From Devosia sp. Root635 (GTDB lineage Bacteria; Pseudomonadota; Alphaproteobacteria; Rhizobiales; Devosiaceae): a stretch of 64,000 nucleotides of DNA. Made by a program: the position numbers and the translations under genes. Location: positions 1-64,000 of the forward strand of contig NZ_LMGZ01000003.1 of the NCBI RefSeq assembly GCF_001427605.1, read 5' to 3'. Numbering within the stretch: the first letter of the stretch is position 1; the number at the start of each line of letters is the position of its first letter. This document shows positions 19,031 to 28,663 of the stretch, one piece after another. The notes below the pieces were generated by a model. That model had not been told where the DNA came from. It made no database searches and worked only from the letters and a program-made list of their open reading frames with translations.

Positions 19031-19075
19031 CCTCATATATTTGATATATCACCGCCTCATATATTTGATATATCA
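19031..19075 (+). promoter_or_regulatory. tandem AT-rich operator before GntR gene
   Basis: CTCATATATTTGATATATCA occurs twice, at 19032-19051 and 19056-19075, a period of 24 bases. Each copy contains the perfect palindrome TGATATATCA. The pair ends 14 bases before the GntR start, so it probably overlaps the promoter. Autoregulation and control of the downstream transporter are the simplest reading. Confidence 0.65.
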
Positions 19076-19089
19076 GTTAAGGCGGAACG

Positions 19090-19851
19090 ATGGGCAGCGC
19101 GGAAGAGGACAGTGCGGAACGCCGCCCGTTGAACCGGCGGCTGGCGCCGAATTCGGGCAATCCCGCAGCGCCGAACCGGGCACCCAGCGTGGCTTCGACC
19201 ATCCATGCAAGGCTGCGCAGCGAGATCGTTTCGCTGGCGCGCAAGCCGGGCGAACCGCTCGCCGAAAAGGCCATCACCGAGGCCTATGGCGTCAGCCGCA
19301 CGCCGGTCCGCGAAGCCATCCTGCGGCTGGCCGACGAGGGACTGGTGGATATCTTCCCGCGCTCGGGCACCTTCGTCGCCCGCATCCCCCAGCACGGCCT
19401 GTCCGAGGCCGTGGTGATCCGCATGGCGCTGGAGGAAAAGTCGGCGCGGCTGGCGGCCGAGCGGGCGACGCGCAGCCAGGTCATGGTGGTGCAGGCCATT
19501 GTCGAACAGCTCCGCGAAAGCCAGGCCGCCGGCGACCAGGCCGCCTTTCACGCCGCCGACGAACATTTCCACGCCACGCTGGCCGAAATGGCCGGATATC
19601 CCGGCATCTGGGCGCTGGTGCAGCAGGTCAAAATCCAGGTCGACCGCTATCGCCGGCTGACGCTGCCGCAGGAAGGCCGCATGCAGCGCGTCATCGAAGA
19701 GCATCAGGCGATCCTCGATGCCGTGGCGGCACATGATCCCGATCGCGCCGCGCTGCATATGAACGGGCATCTGGGCGCGCTGATCGCCAGCGTCGAGGAT
19801 ATCCGCCACGTCAATCCCGACTATTTCGCGGGAGGCGGCCATGGCGACTGA
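19090..19851 (+). CDS. GntR-family (FCD) transcriptional regulator
   Basis: The 253-residue protein has a winged helix-turn-helix (about residues 37-100, TEAYGVSRTPVREAILRLADEG is within it) and an all-helical FCD effector domain with the metal-ligand pattern DEHFHATLAEMAG and EEHQAILDAV. An unusual basic/proline extension of about 35 residues precedes the DNA-binding domain. It starts 43 bases before an ABC transporter operon on the same strand, so it likely controls uptake of that transporter's substrate. The effector is unknown. Confidence 0.88.
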   Translation: MGSAEEDSAERRPLNRRLAPNSGNPAAPNRAPSVASTIHARLRSEIVSLARKPGEPLAEKAITEAYGVSRTPVREAILRLADEGLVDIFPRSGTFVARIPQHGLSEAVVIRMALEEKSARLAAERATRSQVMVVQAIVEQLRESQAAGDQAAFHAADEHFHATLAEMAGYPGIWALVQQVKIQVDRYRRLTLPQEGRMQRVIEEHQAILDAVAAHDPDRAALHMNGHLGALIASVEDIRHVNPDYFAGGGHGD

Positions 19852-19893
19852 CCGGCGGCCCGCACAACTCCTCATGGGGATGGGGATGCGGCC

Positions 19894-20577
19894 ATGACGT
19901 ACCAGCTCGATTTCACGAGCCTCGGCGCCTATTGGCCGCAATTCCTGGCTGGAGCGCTGACGACACTCCAATTCACCCTCTACGCCACCGCGCTGGGGCT
20001 GGTGATCGGCATTGTCGGCGCCATTGCTCGCGGCAGCCACGTCGGCTGGCTCCGTCTCGTCGCCGGGATCTATGTCGAAGTGGTGCGCAACACGCCCTTC
20101 CTCATCCAGATCTTCTTCCTGTTCTTCGGGCTCGCCTCGCTGGGCCTGCGCATGCCGATCTTCGTGGCGGCGGTGCTGGCCATGGTGATCAATGTGGGCG
20201 CCTATTCCACCGAAATCGTGCGCGCGGGCATCGAGTCGGTGCATCCGAGCCAGATCGAGGCGGCCGAGTCGCTGGGGCTGTCGCGCTTCCAAATCTACCG
20301 CGACATCATCCTCAAACCGGCGCTGGAGCGCGTCTATCCATCGCTCACCAGCCAGTTCACGCTGATGATGCTGATGAGTTCGGTGACCTCGCAGGTCTCG
20401 GCCGAGGAGCTGACCGGCGCGGCCAATAACATCCAGTCGGTCACCTTCCGCTCGATGGAGACCTACCTGATCGTCGGGCTGCTCTACCTGCTGCTGACTC
20501 TGCTGCTCAAAGCCGGATTCTGGGGGCTGGGCCAGGTCCTGTTCCCGCGCCGCCGGCGCCTCGGCACGGTTTTGTGA
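19894..20577 (+). CDS. polar amino-acid-type ABC transporter permease 1
   Basis: The 227-residue membrane protein of the HisM/GlnP family has about five membrane segments and the EAA loop (VHPSQIEAAESLGLSRFQIY). It is followed after nine bases by a second permease of the same family, so the two should form the heterodimeric channel. Confidence 0.9.
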   Translation: MTYQLDFTSLGAYWPQFLAGALTTLQFTLYATALGLVIGIVGAIARGSHVGWLRLVAGIYVEVVRNTPFLIQIFFLFFGLASLGLRMPIFVAAVLAMVINVGAYSTEIVRAGIESVHPSQIEAAESLGLSRFQIYRDIILKPALERVYPSLTSQFTLMMLMSSVTSQVSAEELTGAANNIQSVTFRSMETYLIVGLLYLLLTLLLKAGFWGLGQVLFPRRRRLGTVL

Positions 20578-20586
20578 GGAACGAGC

Positions 20587-21240
20587 ATGCCAACCGGATT
20601 CAACCTCAACTACCTGATCTACCTGTTCCAGGGCATGGGCTGGACGGTACTGCTGTCGCTGCTGGCCTTCGTGTTCGGCGGCCTGGGCGGGTTCCTCGTC
20701 ATGCTGGCGCGCATCTCGCGCATCGAAGCGGTCCGCCGCATCGCCAATGTCTATATCCAGGTGGTGCAGGGCGTTCCCCTGCTCATCATCCTGTTCATCG
20801 TCTATTTCGGCCTTGGCATTCTCGGGGTCAGCATGCCCCCGCTAGTGGCTGCCGGCCTGGCGCTGATGATCTATTGCAGCGCCTTCCTCGGCGAAATCTG
20901 GCGCGGCTCGGTCGAGGCGGTGCCGCGCACGCAGACCGAAGCGGCCGAATGCCTGGCGCTCACCCGCTGGCAGGTGCTGCGCGACGTGGTGCTGCCGCAA
21001 GCCATCCGCATCGCCACGCCGCCTACGGTCGGGTTCCTGGTGCAGGTGCTCAAGAGCACGTCGCTGGTTTCGGTGATCGGCTTTGTCGAGCTGACGCGGG
21101 CCGCCCAGGTCATCAACAACACCATCTTTCAGCCCTTCGCGATCTTCGGCATCGCCGGGGTCATGTATTTCGCGCTCTGCTACCCGCTGTCGCTGTGGAG
21201 CCGCATCCTCGAGAGGAAGTTGAATGTCGGTCGCCGTTAA
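20587..21240 (+). CDS. polar amino-acid-type ABC transporter permease 2
   Basis: The 217-residue membrane protein has the EAA loop PRTQTEAAECLALTRWQVLR. It overlaps the following ATPase gene by 17 bases, which points to coupled translation. It partners with permease 1. Confidence 0.9.
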   Translation: MPTGFNLNYLIYLFQGMGWTVLLSLLAFVFGGLGGFLVMLARISRIEAVRRIANVYIQVVQGVPLLIILFIVYFGLGILGVSMPPLVAAGLALMIYCSAFLGEIWRGSVEAVPRTQTEAAECLALTRWQVLRDVVLPQAIRIATPPTVGFLVQVLKSTSLVSVIGFVELTRAAQVINNTIFQPFAIFGIAGVMYFALCYPLSLWSRILERKLNVGRR

Positions 21241-21952
21241 GCTCGAAGACGTCCACAAAAGCTTTGGTGCCGTCGAGGTGCTGAAGGGCGTTTCCTTCGA
21301 GGTCGCGCCGGGGGAAGTGGTGGCCATTATCGGCCGCTCCGGCTCGGGCAAGAGCACCGCGCTGCGCTGCATCAACCGGCTGGAAAAGGTCCAGTCCGGT
21401 GTGATCGAGGTCTGTGAGCGGCAGGTCAACGATGCCAAGCTCGACCTGCGTGCCCTGCGCCAGGACGTGGGCATCGTGTTCCAGAGCTACAACCTGTTCC
21501 CCCACCTCACCATCGCGGAAAACATCATGCTGGCACCGCGCCGGGTGAAGCATATCACCCGCGCCGCCGGTCGGGCGCTGGCGCTCGAAAAGCTGGCTCA
21601 GGTGGGGCTGGAAGAAAAGATCGACGCCTATCCCGAGCAGCTTTCAGGTGGACAGCAGCAGCGTGTCGCCATCGCCCGCTCGCTGGCCATGTCGCCGCGG
21701 GTCATGCTGTTCGACGAGGTCACCTCGGCGCTCGACCCCCATCTCACCGGCGAAGTGCTGCGGGTGATGGAGACCTTGGCCAAGGGCGGCATGACCATGA
21801 TCGTGGTTACCCACGAGATGGGCTTCGCCCGCCGCGCCGCCGACCGCGTCATCTACATGCATATGGGGACGGTCTGGGAAAGCGGCTCGGCCGACATCCT
21901 CACCAACCCACAAACGCCGGAACTGCAGGACTTTCTGGCGAACGAGCTCTGA
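21224..21952 (+). CDS. polar amino-acid-type ABC transporter ATPase
   Basis: The 242-residue ABC ATPase of the GlnQ/HisP family has Walker A (GRSGSGKST), signature LSGGQQQRVAIARSLA and Walker B (VMLFDEVTSALDP), with the DEVTSALDP variant typical of this group. It powers the two permeases encoded upstream. A GC-rich hairpin follows its stop, before the binding-protein gene. Confidence 0.92.
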   Translation: MSVAVKLEDVHKSFGAVEVLKGVSFEVAPGEVVAIIGRSGSGKSTALRCINRLEKVQSGVIEVCERQVNDAKLDLRALRQDVGIVFQSYNLFPHLTIAENIMLAPRRVKHITRAAGRALALEKLAQVGLEEKIDAYPEQLSGGQQQRVAIARSLAMSPRVMLFDEVTSALDPHLTGEVLRVMETLAKGGMTMIVVTHEMGFARRAADRVIYMHMGTVWESGSADILTNPQTPELQDFLANEL

Positions 21953-21962
21953 AAGCAGAGAA

Positions 21963-21978
21963 CCGCCCCGAAGGGCGG
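21963..21978 (+). other. intercistronic hairpin
   Basis: CCGCCC-CGAA-GGGCGG forms a six-pair stem with a four-base loop between the ATPase and binding-protein genes, followed by GGAGGAGG before the next start. It is more likely an mRNA-stabilising or processing hairpin that favours the binding protein than a terminator, as there is no U-tract. Confidence 0.5.
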
Positions 21979-21999
21979 CATTTACGGAGGAGGACTCAA

Positions 22000-22791
22000 A
22001 TGAAACGCAGAACCCTGCTCGGCTTGGCGGCCGCGGCAATCATCGTGGCGGCGGCGCCGGCTTCGGCCGCGTCACTCGCCGAAATCCAGGCGGCTGGAAA
22101 AATCCGCATCGCCGTGGTGCCGGGCGTGCCGCTCTTCGCCTTTGTCGACGCCAATCTCAATCTCACCGGCTCGGATGTCGAGATTTCGCGCCTGATCGCC
22201 AAGGATCTGGGCGTCGAGATCGAATTCGTCGAAATCGCCAATGCGGCACGCGTGCCGACCATCCAGGCCGGAACGGCCGATATCCTGGTGGGGAACCTTG
22301 CCATCACGCCGCAACGCCAGGAAGTGATCGACTTCACGGTGCCCTATTCGACGCTCGACATCATCGTCGGCGCGCCGGAACGCTATGGCATTACCGGCTA
22401 TGAATCGCTGGAAGGCCAGCGCGTCGGGGTGACCCGCGCCACGGTCAACGATACGCTCATCACCGAACATTCCCCGAATGCCGAGCAGGTTCGCTTCGAG
22501 GACGATGCCACGCTGATCACGGCGCTCGCTTCCAAGCAGCTCGACATCGTCTCCACCCAGGGCGCGGTGCTTGCCGCTATCAACGAGCGGCGGGCCGACG
22601 ATCCGCTGGAGGTCAGCTTCGTGCAGCAGTCGCTCGACCTGGGCATTGCCCTGCCCAAGGGCCAGCCGGAACTGCTGGCCTGGCTCAATGACTGGGTGAA
22701 GAAAAACTTCGCCGACGGCACGCTGCCCAAGCTGTTCGAGAGCTTCCACGGACGCGAGCTGCCGGCCGACCTGGTCGACCGCGTCCACTAA
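22000..22791 (+). CDS. polar amino-acid-type ABC transporter substrate-binding protein
   Basis: The 263-residue family 3 binding protein has a signal peptide of about 25 residues (ends PASAA) and the typical start AAGKIRIAVVPGVPLFAF. GGAGGAGG lies just upstream of ATG 22000. It is the last gene of the GntR-led operon. The ligand is unknown; despite the family name, such proteins also bind opines and other small compounds. Confidence 0.9.
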   Translation: MKRRTLLGLAAAAIIVAAAPASAASLAEIQAAGKIRIAVVPGVPLFAFVDANLNLTGSDVEISRLIAKDLGVEIEFVEIANAARVPTIQAGTADILVGNLAITPQRQEVIDFTVPYSTLDIIVGAPERYGITGYESLEGQRVGVTRATVNDTLITEHSPNAEQVRFEDDATLITALASKQLDIVSTQGAVLAAINERRADDPLEVSFVQQSLDLGIALPKGQPELLAWLNDWVKKNFADGTLPKLFESFHGRELPADLVDRVH

Positions 22792-22840
22792 GGGCCGAAA
22801 TCCCGGCGGTCGCGGCGCATCGTCGTCGCGGCCGCTTGTT

Positions 22841-23665
22841 CTAGACCTTGTAGATGCGCTCGGCATTGCGGTGCAGCAGGCTGGCCTGCTCGTCCGGGCT
22901 GGCGCCCCCGATGATCTCGCGCGTTGCGGCAACCCAATCGGTGAGGGTGCCGCCTGTGGTGGTGGCGACCGGGTGATCGCTACCCCAGACGACGCGATCC
23001 CAGCCGAAACTTTCGATCATATGCTCGACATAGGGGCGCAGCGTTGCGGCCGTCCAGCCGGGGTCGCAGTGGTTGACCAGGCCCGAAACCTTGCCGACCA
23101 CATTGGGATTGCGGGCGATTTCGGTGATCGAGGCACGCCAGGGATCGACCCCCTGCCCGTTGATATCGGGATTGCCGCAATGGTCGAGGATGAAGGTGAC
23201 ATCAGGCGCCCGCTGCGCCAACGCCACGCCGAGGTGGAGCTGGTCGGCGCGCAGGCAGAGATCGAAGCTCAGGTCATAGTCCGGCAGGTGGCGGATGTTC
23301 TCGATGAACAGGTCGGACTGGCTGAGGTCGTCGGGGGATTCGTGGAGGATGCGGCGGACGCCCTTGACGTGGGGGTGTTCGCTCAACTGTTCGATCTGGT
23401 CGACGAAATTCATGTGCTCGGGCCGGCAGGCGGCGATGGCGCCGGCAATGCGCGGCAGGCCGAGCACGAATTCGGTCTCGCCCAAAATGTCGGGTTCGGC
23501 GACATCGACTTCCATGTGGAGCGCGGATTCGATGCCCAGCGGCACGGCCTCGGCGAAGTAGGATTCGAGGCTCCAGGGTCTGTTGATTTTCGGAGCGTTG
23601 CCCAGCCAGGGATAGCGGAAGCGGTCGGGGTAGATCAGGTGCAGGTGGGTATCGAGGATGCGCAT
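22841..23665 (-). CDS. amidohydrolase-family lactonase, probable L-fuconolactonase
   Basis: The 274-residue TIM-barrel amidohydrolase starts MRILDTHLHLIYPDRFRYPW, with the metal-binding His7-x-His9, and has later conserved segments FILDHCGNPDI and VVWGSDHPV. This subgroup hydrolyses sugar lactones and 2-pyrone dicarboxylate. The neighbouring L-fuconate dehydratase and keto-deoxyfuconate-type dehydrogenase make L-fuconolactone the likely substrate. The ATG at 23665 is immediately followed by the conserved strand; a longer start would run into the repeat. Confidence 0.8.
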   Translation of the reverse strand: MRILDTHLHLIYPDRFRYPWLGNAPKINRPWSLESYFAEAVPLGIESALHMEVDVAEPDILGETEFVLGLPRIAGAIAACRPEHMNFVDQIEQLSEHPHVKGVRRILHESPDDLSQSDLFIENIRHLPDYDLSFDLCLRADQLHLGVALAQRAPDVTFILDHCGNPDINGQGVDPWRASITEIARNPNVVGKVSGLVNHCDPGWTAATLRPYVEHMIESFGWDRVVWGSDHPVATTTGGTLTDWVAATREIIGGASPDEQASLLHRNAERIYKV

Positions 23666-23681
23666 AGGTTCTCTGGGCTCC

Positions 23682-23816
23682 GTGCCACGCCCTCGTGGTT
23701 CGAGGCTCGTGAAGAACTCGCACCTCACCATGAGGGCTACTGTAAACTCAATTCCTTCAGTAGCCCTCATGGTGAGGCGGGGGCGTAGCGACCCTCGAAC
23801 CACGAGGGCGTGGCAC
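23682..23816. repeat. 135-bp nested inverted repeat
   Basis: The outer arms 23682-23705 and 23793-23816 are exact inverse complements over 24 bases. Nested inside them are arms 23723-23742 and 23758-23777, exact over 20 bases. The element fills nearly the whole gap between the lactonase start and the iclR stop; the iclR stop codon begins at its last base. No coding potential is seen. It resembles REP/MITE-type elements. Confidence 0.9.
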
Positions 23817-24581
23817 CTAGTCTGTCGACCTTTGCGTGACCTCTTTGCCCGCCTGTTGCAGCAGTTTCAGCACGGTGGGCATGTCGGGGGCGTCGAGCTT
23901 GTCGAGGCGCTGGGTATAGGGGCAGGTGAGGACGGCGATGACGGTGCCGAGCGGGCCGAAGATCGGCACGGTGAGGTTGGAAACCCCGGCAACCTGGGCG
24001 CTGGGCATCATTTCATAGCCCTGTTCGCGCACGCTTTCGAGCCTTGCCTCCAGACCCTTGGGCATTTTTTCAGGGCTGCCCATATCCTGCTCTTCAAGCA
24101 TCAGCACGCGTTCCTCGGGGGTGGAAAAGGCCAGGAAAACATGGCCTGAGCCGGTATTGACCAGGCCAATGCGGCTGCCGACGCGGATCGAGACATTCCA
24201 GTAGCCGGGGCCATCGACCTGGGCGATGACGACCAGGATATTGCGATCCTGCACCACCATGTGCACGGCCTGTTCGGCGCGCAAGGCGAAGTGGCGCAGC
24301 ACCGGCATGGCCTGGCTGACCATGCGGTGCAGAGGCGGCCTGGCATGGCCCAGTTCGAACAGCTTTAGCGTGATTTCATAGCGGTCTTCGGGGGTGCGGC
24401 GGACATAGTCGCGGCGCACCAGCCGGTCGAGCATGCGGTAAATCTCGTTGGGGGACCGCTCCAGCGCCTTGGCGATTTCGGCCTGACTCAGGCCATCGGC
24501 GGTGCGGGCCAGCAGCTCGAGAATGTCGAGACCCTTGTCCAGCGCCGGGGCGCGATAGCGGTCGTTGGGGTCCTCTGTCAT
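23817..24581 (-). CDS. IclR-family transcriptional regulator
   Basis: The 254-residue protein has an N-terminal winged helix-turn-helix (about residues 12-75, GLSQAEIAKALERSPNEIYRML) and a C-terminal IclR effector domain. ATG 24581 has GAGGAGG upstream. It is divergent from the sugar ABC transporter, and a perfect palindrome lies between them. It probably represses the transporter and fuconate genes until a pathway intermediate binds. Confidence 0.9.
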   Translation of the reverse strand: MTEDPNDRYRAPALDKGLDILELLARTADGLSQAEIAKALERSPNEIYRMLDRLVRRDYVRRTPEDRYEITLKLFELGHARPPLHRMVSQAMPVLRHFALRAEQAVHMVVQDRNILVVIAQVDGPGYWNVSIRVGSRIGLVNTGSGHVFLAFSTPEERVLMLEEQDMGSPEKMPKGLEARLESVREQGYEMMPSAQVAGVSNLTVPIFGPLGTVIAVLTCPYTQRLDKLDAPDMPTVLKLLQQAGKEVTQRSTD

Positions 24582-24602
24582 GCGCCTCCTCAAGTGCCCT
24601 AT

Positions 24603-24621
24603 TGCTAACAGACTGTTAGCA
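24603..24621. promoter_or_regulatory. probable IclR operator
   Basis: TGCTAACAG-A-CTGTTAGCA is a perfect 19-base palindrome, 21 bases upstream of the iclR start and in the divergent promoter region. A half-site TGTTAGC recurs at 24665-24671, towards the transporter gene. Position and symmetry suit an autoregulated IclR protein. Confidence 0.65.
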
Positions 24622-24747
24622 TCGAGTGTCACCAATCGCGGGTTTTGTCTCCGCCGCAACTGACATGTTAGCCCTTGCCACGTCGCTTCATTTATGAATA
24701 GATTGTTTGCAGGCGCATCGCAAGAATGCGCAGGAGGACAATCCAGC

Positions 24748-26310
<1,563 letters not shown>

Positions 26311-26340
26311 CCGTTGCTCACATGATTTTGCGCTCTTGCG

Positions 26341-26436
26341 CACCCTCCCCCTTGAGGGGAGGGCTGGGGAGGGGGTGGTTCGGTGGGTCACCGATGGACC
26401 CCCACCCCCGACCCCTCCCCTCAAGGGGGAGGGGAG
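26341..26436. repeat. dispersed C/G-rich inverted-repeat element, copy 3
   Basis: The arms 26341-26363 (centre CCCCCTTGAGGGG) and 26413-26434 (centre CCCCTCAAGGGGG) are inverted repeats, placed between the ATPase and permease genes of one apparent operon. They end 16 bases before the permease ribosome site, so the element may tune expression within the operon. Confidence 0.85.
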
Positions 26437-26462
26437 GCCGACTGATGCGCCGGAGGACACTC

Positions 26463-27458
26463 ATGACTGACACAACAGCAACTCCTGCCAAGTCCGGCAT
26501 TCGTATTTCCGGCGCTTTCCATCGGCTGCTCGCCTTTTCCGGGCTGATTGCGCTGGTGGTGGTGTTTTCCCTCGCCTCGCCGAACTTCATGCAGACGCAG
26601 AATGTGCTGGCCATCCTGCAGGCGACCTCGGTCAACGGCGTGCTGGCCATTGCCGCGACGCTGGTTATCATTACCGGCGGCATCGATCTCAGCGTGGGTA
26701 CGCTGATGACCTTCTGCGCGGTGATAACCGGCGTGGTGCTGACCAATCTGTGCATGCCGCTGCCGCTGGGCATCCTGGCCTCGATCCTGGCTGGCTCCTT
26801 TTGCGGGCTGATCTCGGGCGTCATCATTGCCAAGCTCAAGGTGCCGCCCTTCATCGCCACGCTGGGCATGATGCTGATCCTCAAGGGTCTGTCGCTGGTC
26901 ATTTCGGGCACCAAGCCGATCTATTTCAACGACACGCCCGGCTTCGACCAGATCGCCCGCGGTTCGCTGGTGGAGGCGATCCTACCCGCCGTGCCGCTGC
27001 CCAATGGCGTGCTGATCCTGTTTGCCGTCGCCATCTTCGCCGCCTTCGTGCTGAGCAAGACGGCTTTGGGCCGCTACACCTTCGCGCTGGGCAGCAATGA
27101 GGAAGCGGTGCGCCTGTCTGGCGTCAATGTCGATCGCTGGAAGATCGCGGTCTATGCGCTGGCCGGCTCCATCTGCGGCGTCGCCGGCCTGCTCATCGCC
27201 AGCCGCCTCAATTCGGCGCAGCCGGCGCTCGGACAGGGCTACGAGCTCGACGCCATCGCGGCGGTGGTCATCGGCGGCACGTCGCTTTCGGGCGGGCGCG
27301 GCACCGTGCTCGGCACGCTGATTGGCGCGCTCATCATTTCCGTGCTGGCCAATGGCCTGCGCATCCTTTCGGTGGCCCAGGAATGGCAGACGGTCGTGAC
27401 CGGCTCGATCATCATCCTGGCCGTCTATGCCGATATCCTGCGGCGCCGCACACTTTAG
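26463..27458 (+). CDS. sugar ABC transporter permease (RbsC-like)
   Basis: The 331-residue membrane protein of the RbsC/XylH family has the hallmark TLVIITGGIDLSVGTLMTF and the C-terminal GYELDAIAAVVIGGTSLSGG. GGAGGA at 26452-26457 supports ATG 26463. A homodimer is expected to pair with the double ATPase encoded upstream. Confidence 0.93.
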   Translation: MTDTTATPAKSGIRISGAFHRLLAFSGLIALVVVFSLASPNFMQTQNVLAILQATSVNGVLAIAATLVIITGGIDLSVGTLMTFCAVITGVVLTNLCMPLPLGILASILAGSFCGLISGVIIAKLKVPPFIATLGMMLILKGLSLVISGTKPIYFNDTPGFDQIARGSLVEAILPAVPLPNGVLILFAVAIFAAFVLSKTALGRYTFALGSNEEAVRLSGVNVDRWKIAVYALAGSICGVAGLLIASRLNSAQPALGQGYELDAIAAVVIGGTSLSGGRGTVLGTLIGALIISVLANGLRILSVAQEWQTVVTGSIIILAVYADILRRRTL

Positions 27459-27545
27459 GCGCCGACGATCCCTGTGCCCTCACGGCACCAACAAGAGGCC
27501 GGCAAGGCCCATGCGACACGAATTCAACTCAACGGGAGGATTTCC

Positions 27546-28490
27546 ATGCTCACCAGACGTACCCTGCTCGGCGCCATCAGCGCCATCGCTCTCCTGACCG
27601 CCGGCGGCGCTGCCTCGGCCCAGGAGGCCTATGACATTGCCCTGATCTCCAAGGGCTTCCAGCACCAGTTCTGGCAGGCCGTGAAGGCCGGTGCCGACCA
27701 GGCTGCCGCCGATCTCGGCGTGACCGTGACCTTCGAAGGTCCGGAAAGCGAGACCCAGGTCGACCGCCAGATGGACATGCTGGCTGCCGCCCTGTCGCGC
27801 GGCCCCGACGCCATCGGCTTCGCGGCGCTCGACAGCCAGGCTGCAACCCCGCTGCTGCAGCAGGCCAAGGATGCCGGCATTCCGGTCATCGCCTTCGACT
27901 CCGGCGTCGACAGCGACATTCCGCTGACCACGGCGACCACCGACAACGTGGCTGCTGCCGCGCTGGCGGCCGACGTGATGGCCGAGCTGATCGGCGGCGA
28001 AGGCAAGGTCGCCGTGGTGGCCCATGACCAGACCAGCCGCACCGGCATCGACCGGGTCGACGGCTTCGTCAACCGCATCAAGGAAGCCTATCCCAACATC
28101 GAAGTGGTGACCGTGCAGTATGGCGGCGGCGACCAGTTGCAGTCGACCGAAATCACCAAGTCGATCCTGCTGGCCAATCCAGACCTCAAGGGCATTTTCG
28201 GCGCCAATGAAGGCTCGGCCATCGGTGTTGCCAATGGCAAGACCGAATTGGGCAGCGATGTCGTGGTCATCGGCTTCGATTCGGGCGCGGCGCAGAAGGG
28301 CATGGTCGAGAGCGGCGTGATGGCCGGCGCCATCACCCAGAACCCGGTCGGCATCGGCTACCAGACCGTGCAGGCCGCCGTGAGCGCGCTCAAGGGCGAG
28401 AGCCTGCCCCCGATCATCGATACCGGGTTCTATTACTACGATGCCAGCAACATGAACGACCCGGAAATCGCGGCCGTGCTGTACGATTGA
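27546..28490 (+). CDS. sugar ABC transporter substrate-binding protein (RbsB-like)
   Basis: The 314-residue periplasmic sugar-binding protein has a signal peptide ending near ASAQ (residue 26). The fold of RbsB follows: YDIALISKGFQHQFWQAVKAG, then IGFAALDSQAATPLLQQAKDAGIPVIAFDSG. GGGAGGA precedes the ATG. A ten-pair hairpin follows the stop, suggesting this is the end of the transporter transcript. Confidence 0.92.
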   Translation: MLTRRTLLGAISAIALLTAGGAASAQEAYDIALISKGFQHQFWQAVKAGADQAAADLGVTVTFEGPESETQVDRQMDMLAAALSRGPDAIGFAALDSQAATPLLQQAKDAGIPVIAFDSGVDSDIPLTTATTDNVAAAALAADVMAELIGGEGKVAVVAHDQTSRTGIDRVDGFVNRIKEAYPNIEVVTVQYGGGDQLQSTEITKSILLANPDLKGIFGANEGSAIGVANGKTELGSDVVVIGFDSGAAQKGMVESGVMAGAITQNPVGIGYQTVQAAVSALKGESLPPIIDTGFYYYDASNMNDPEIAAVLYD

Positions 28491-28499
28491 GACCAATAT

Positions 28500-28525
28500 G
28501 GGCGTGGCAGGAGATTGCCACGCCC
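28500..28525 (+). terminator. hairpin after sugar-binding protein gene
   Basis: GGGCGTGGCA (28500-28509) and TGCCACGCCC (28516-28525) form a perfect ten-pair stem with a six-base loop, starting nine bases after the stop codon. There is no U-tract, so it may act with Rho or as a 3' stabiliser. Confidence 0.6.
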
Positions 28526-28534
28526 ACCGAACGG

Positions 28535-28635
28535 CTCCTCCCCCTTGACGGGGGAGGTTGGGAGGGGGTGTTGAGAGCCCCGATATCCGGGCCAACACCC
28601 CCCACCCTTGATCCCTCCCCGCAAGGGGGAGGGAG
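28535..28635. repeat. dispersed C/G-rich inverted-repeat element, copy 4
   Basis: The arms are 28535-28557 and 28613-28635. The interior (with CCCCGATATCCGGGCC) and right arm nearly repeat those of copy 2 at 7433-7535, more than 20 kb away. Such identity over about 60 bases outside genes indicates a mobile or recently copied element. Confidence 0.88.
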
Positions 28636-28663
28636 ACGACTGCGAACTTCAGGATTATTCAGT

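Noticed and set aside
19031-19075. Two direct repeats read as the start of a CRISPR array or an attachment site
   Set aside because: There are only two units with a four-base spacer, no cas genes or integrase, and they sit at a promoter; an operator fits better.
23682-23816. The nested palindrome considered as an insertion sequence end pair
   Set aside because: Only 135 bases with no transposase and no visible target duplication; kept as a repeat instead.
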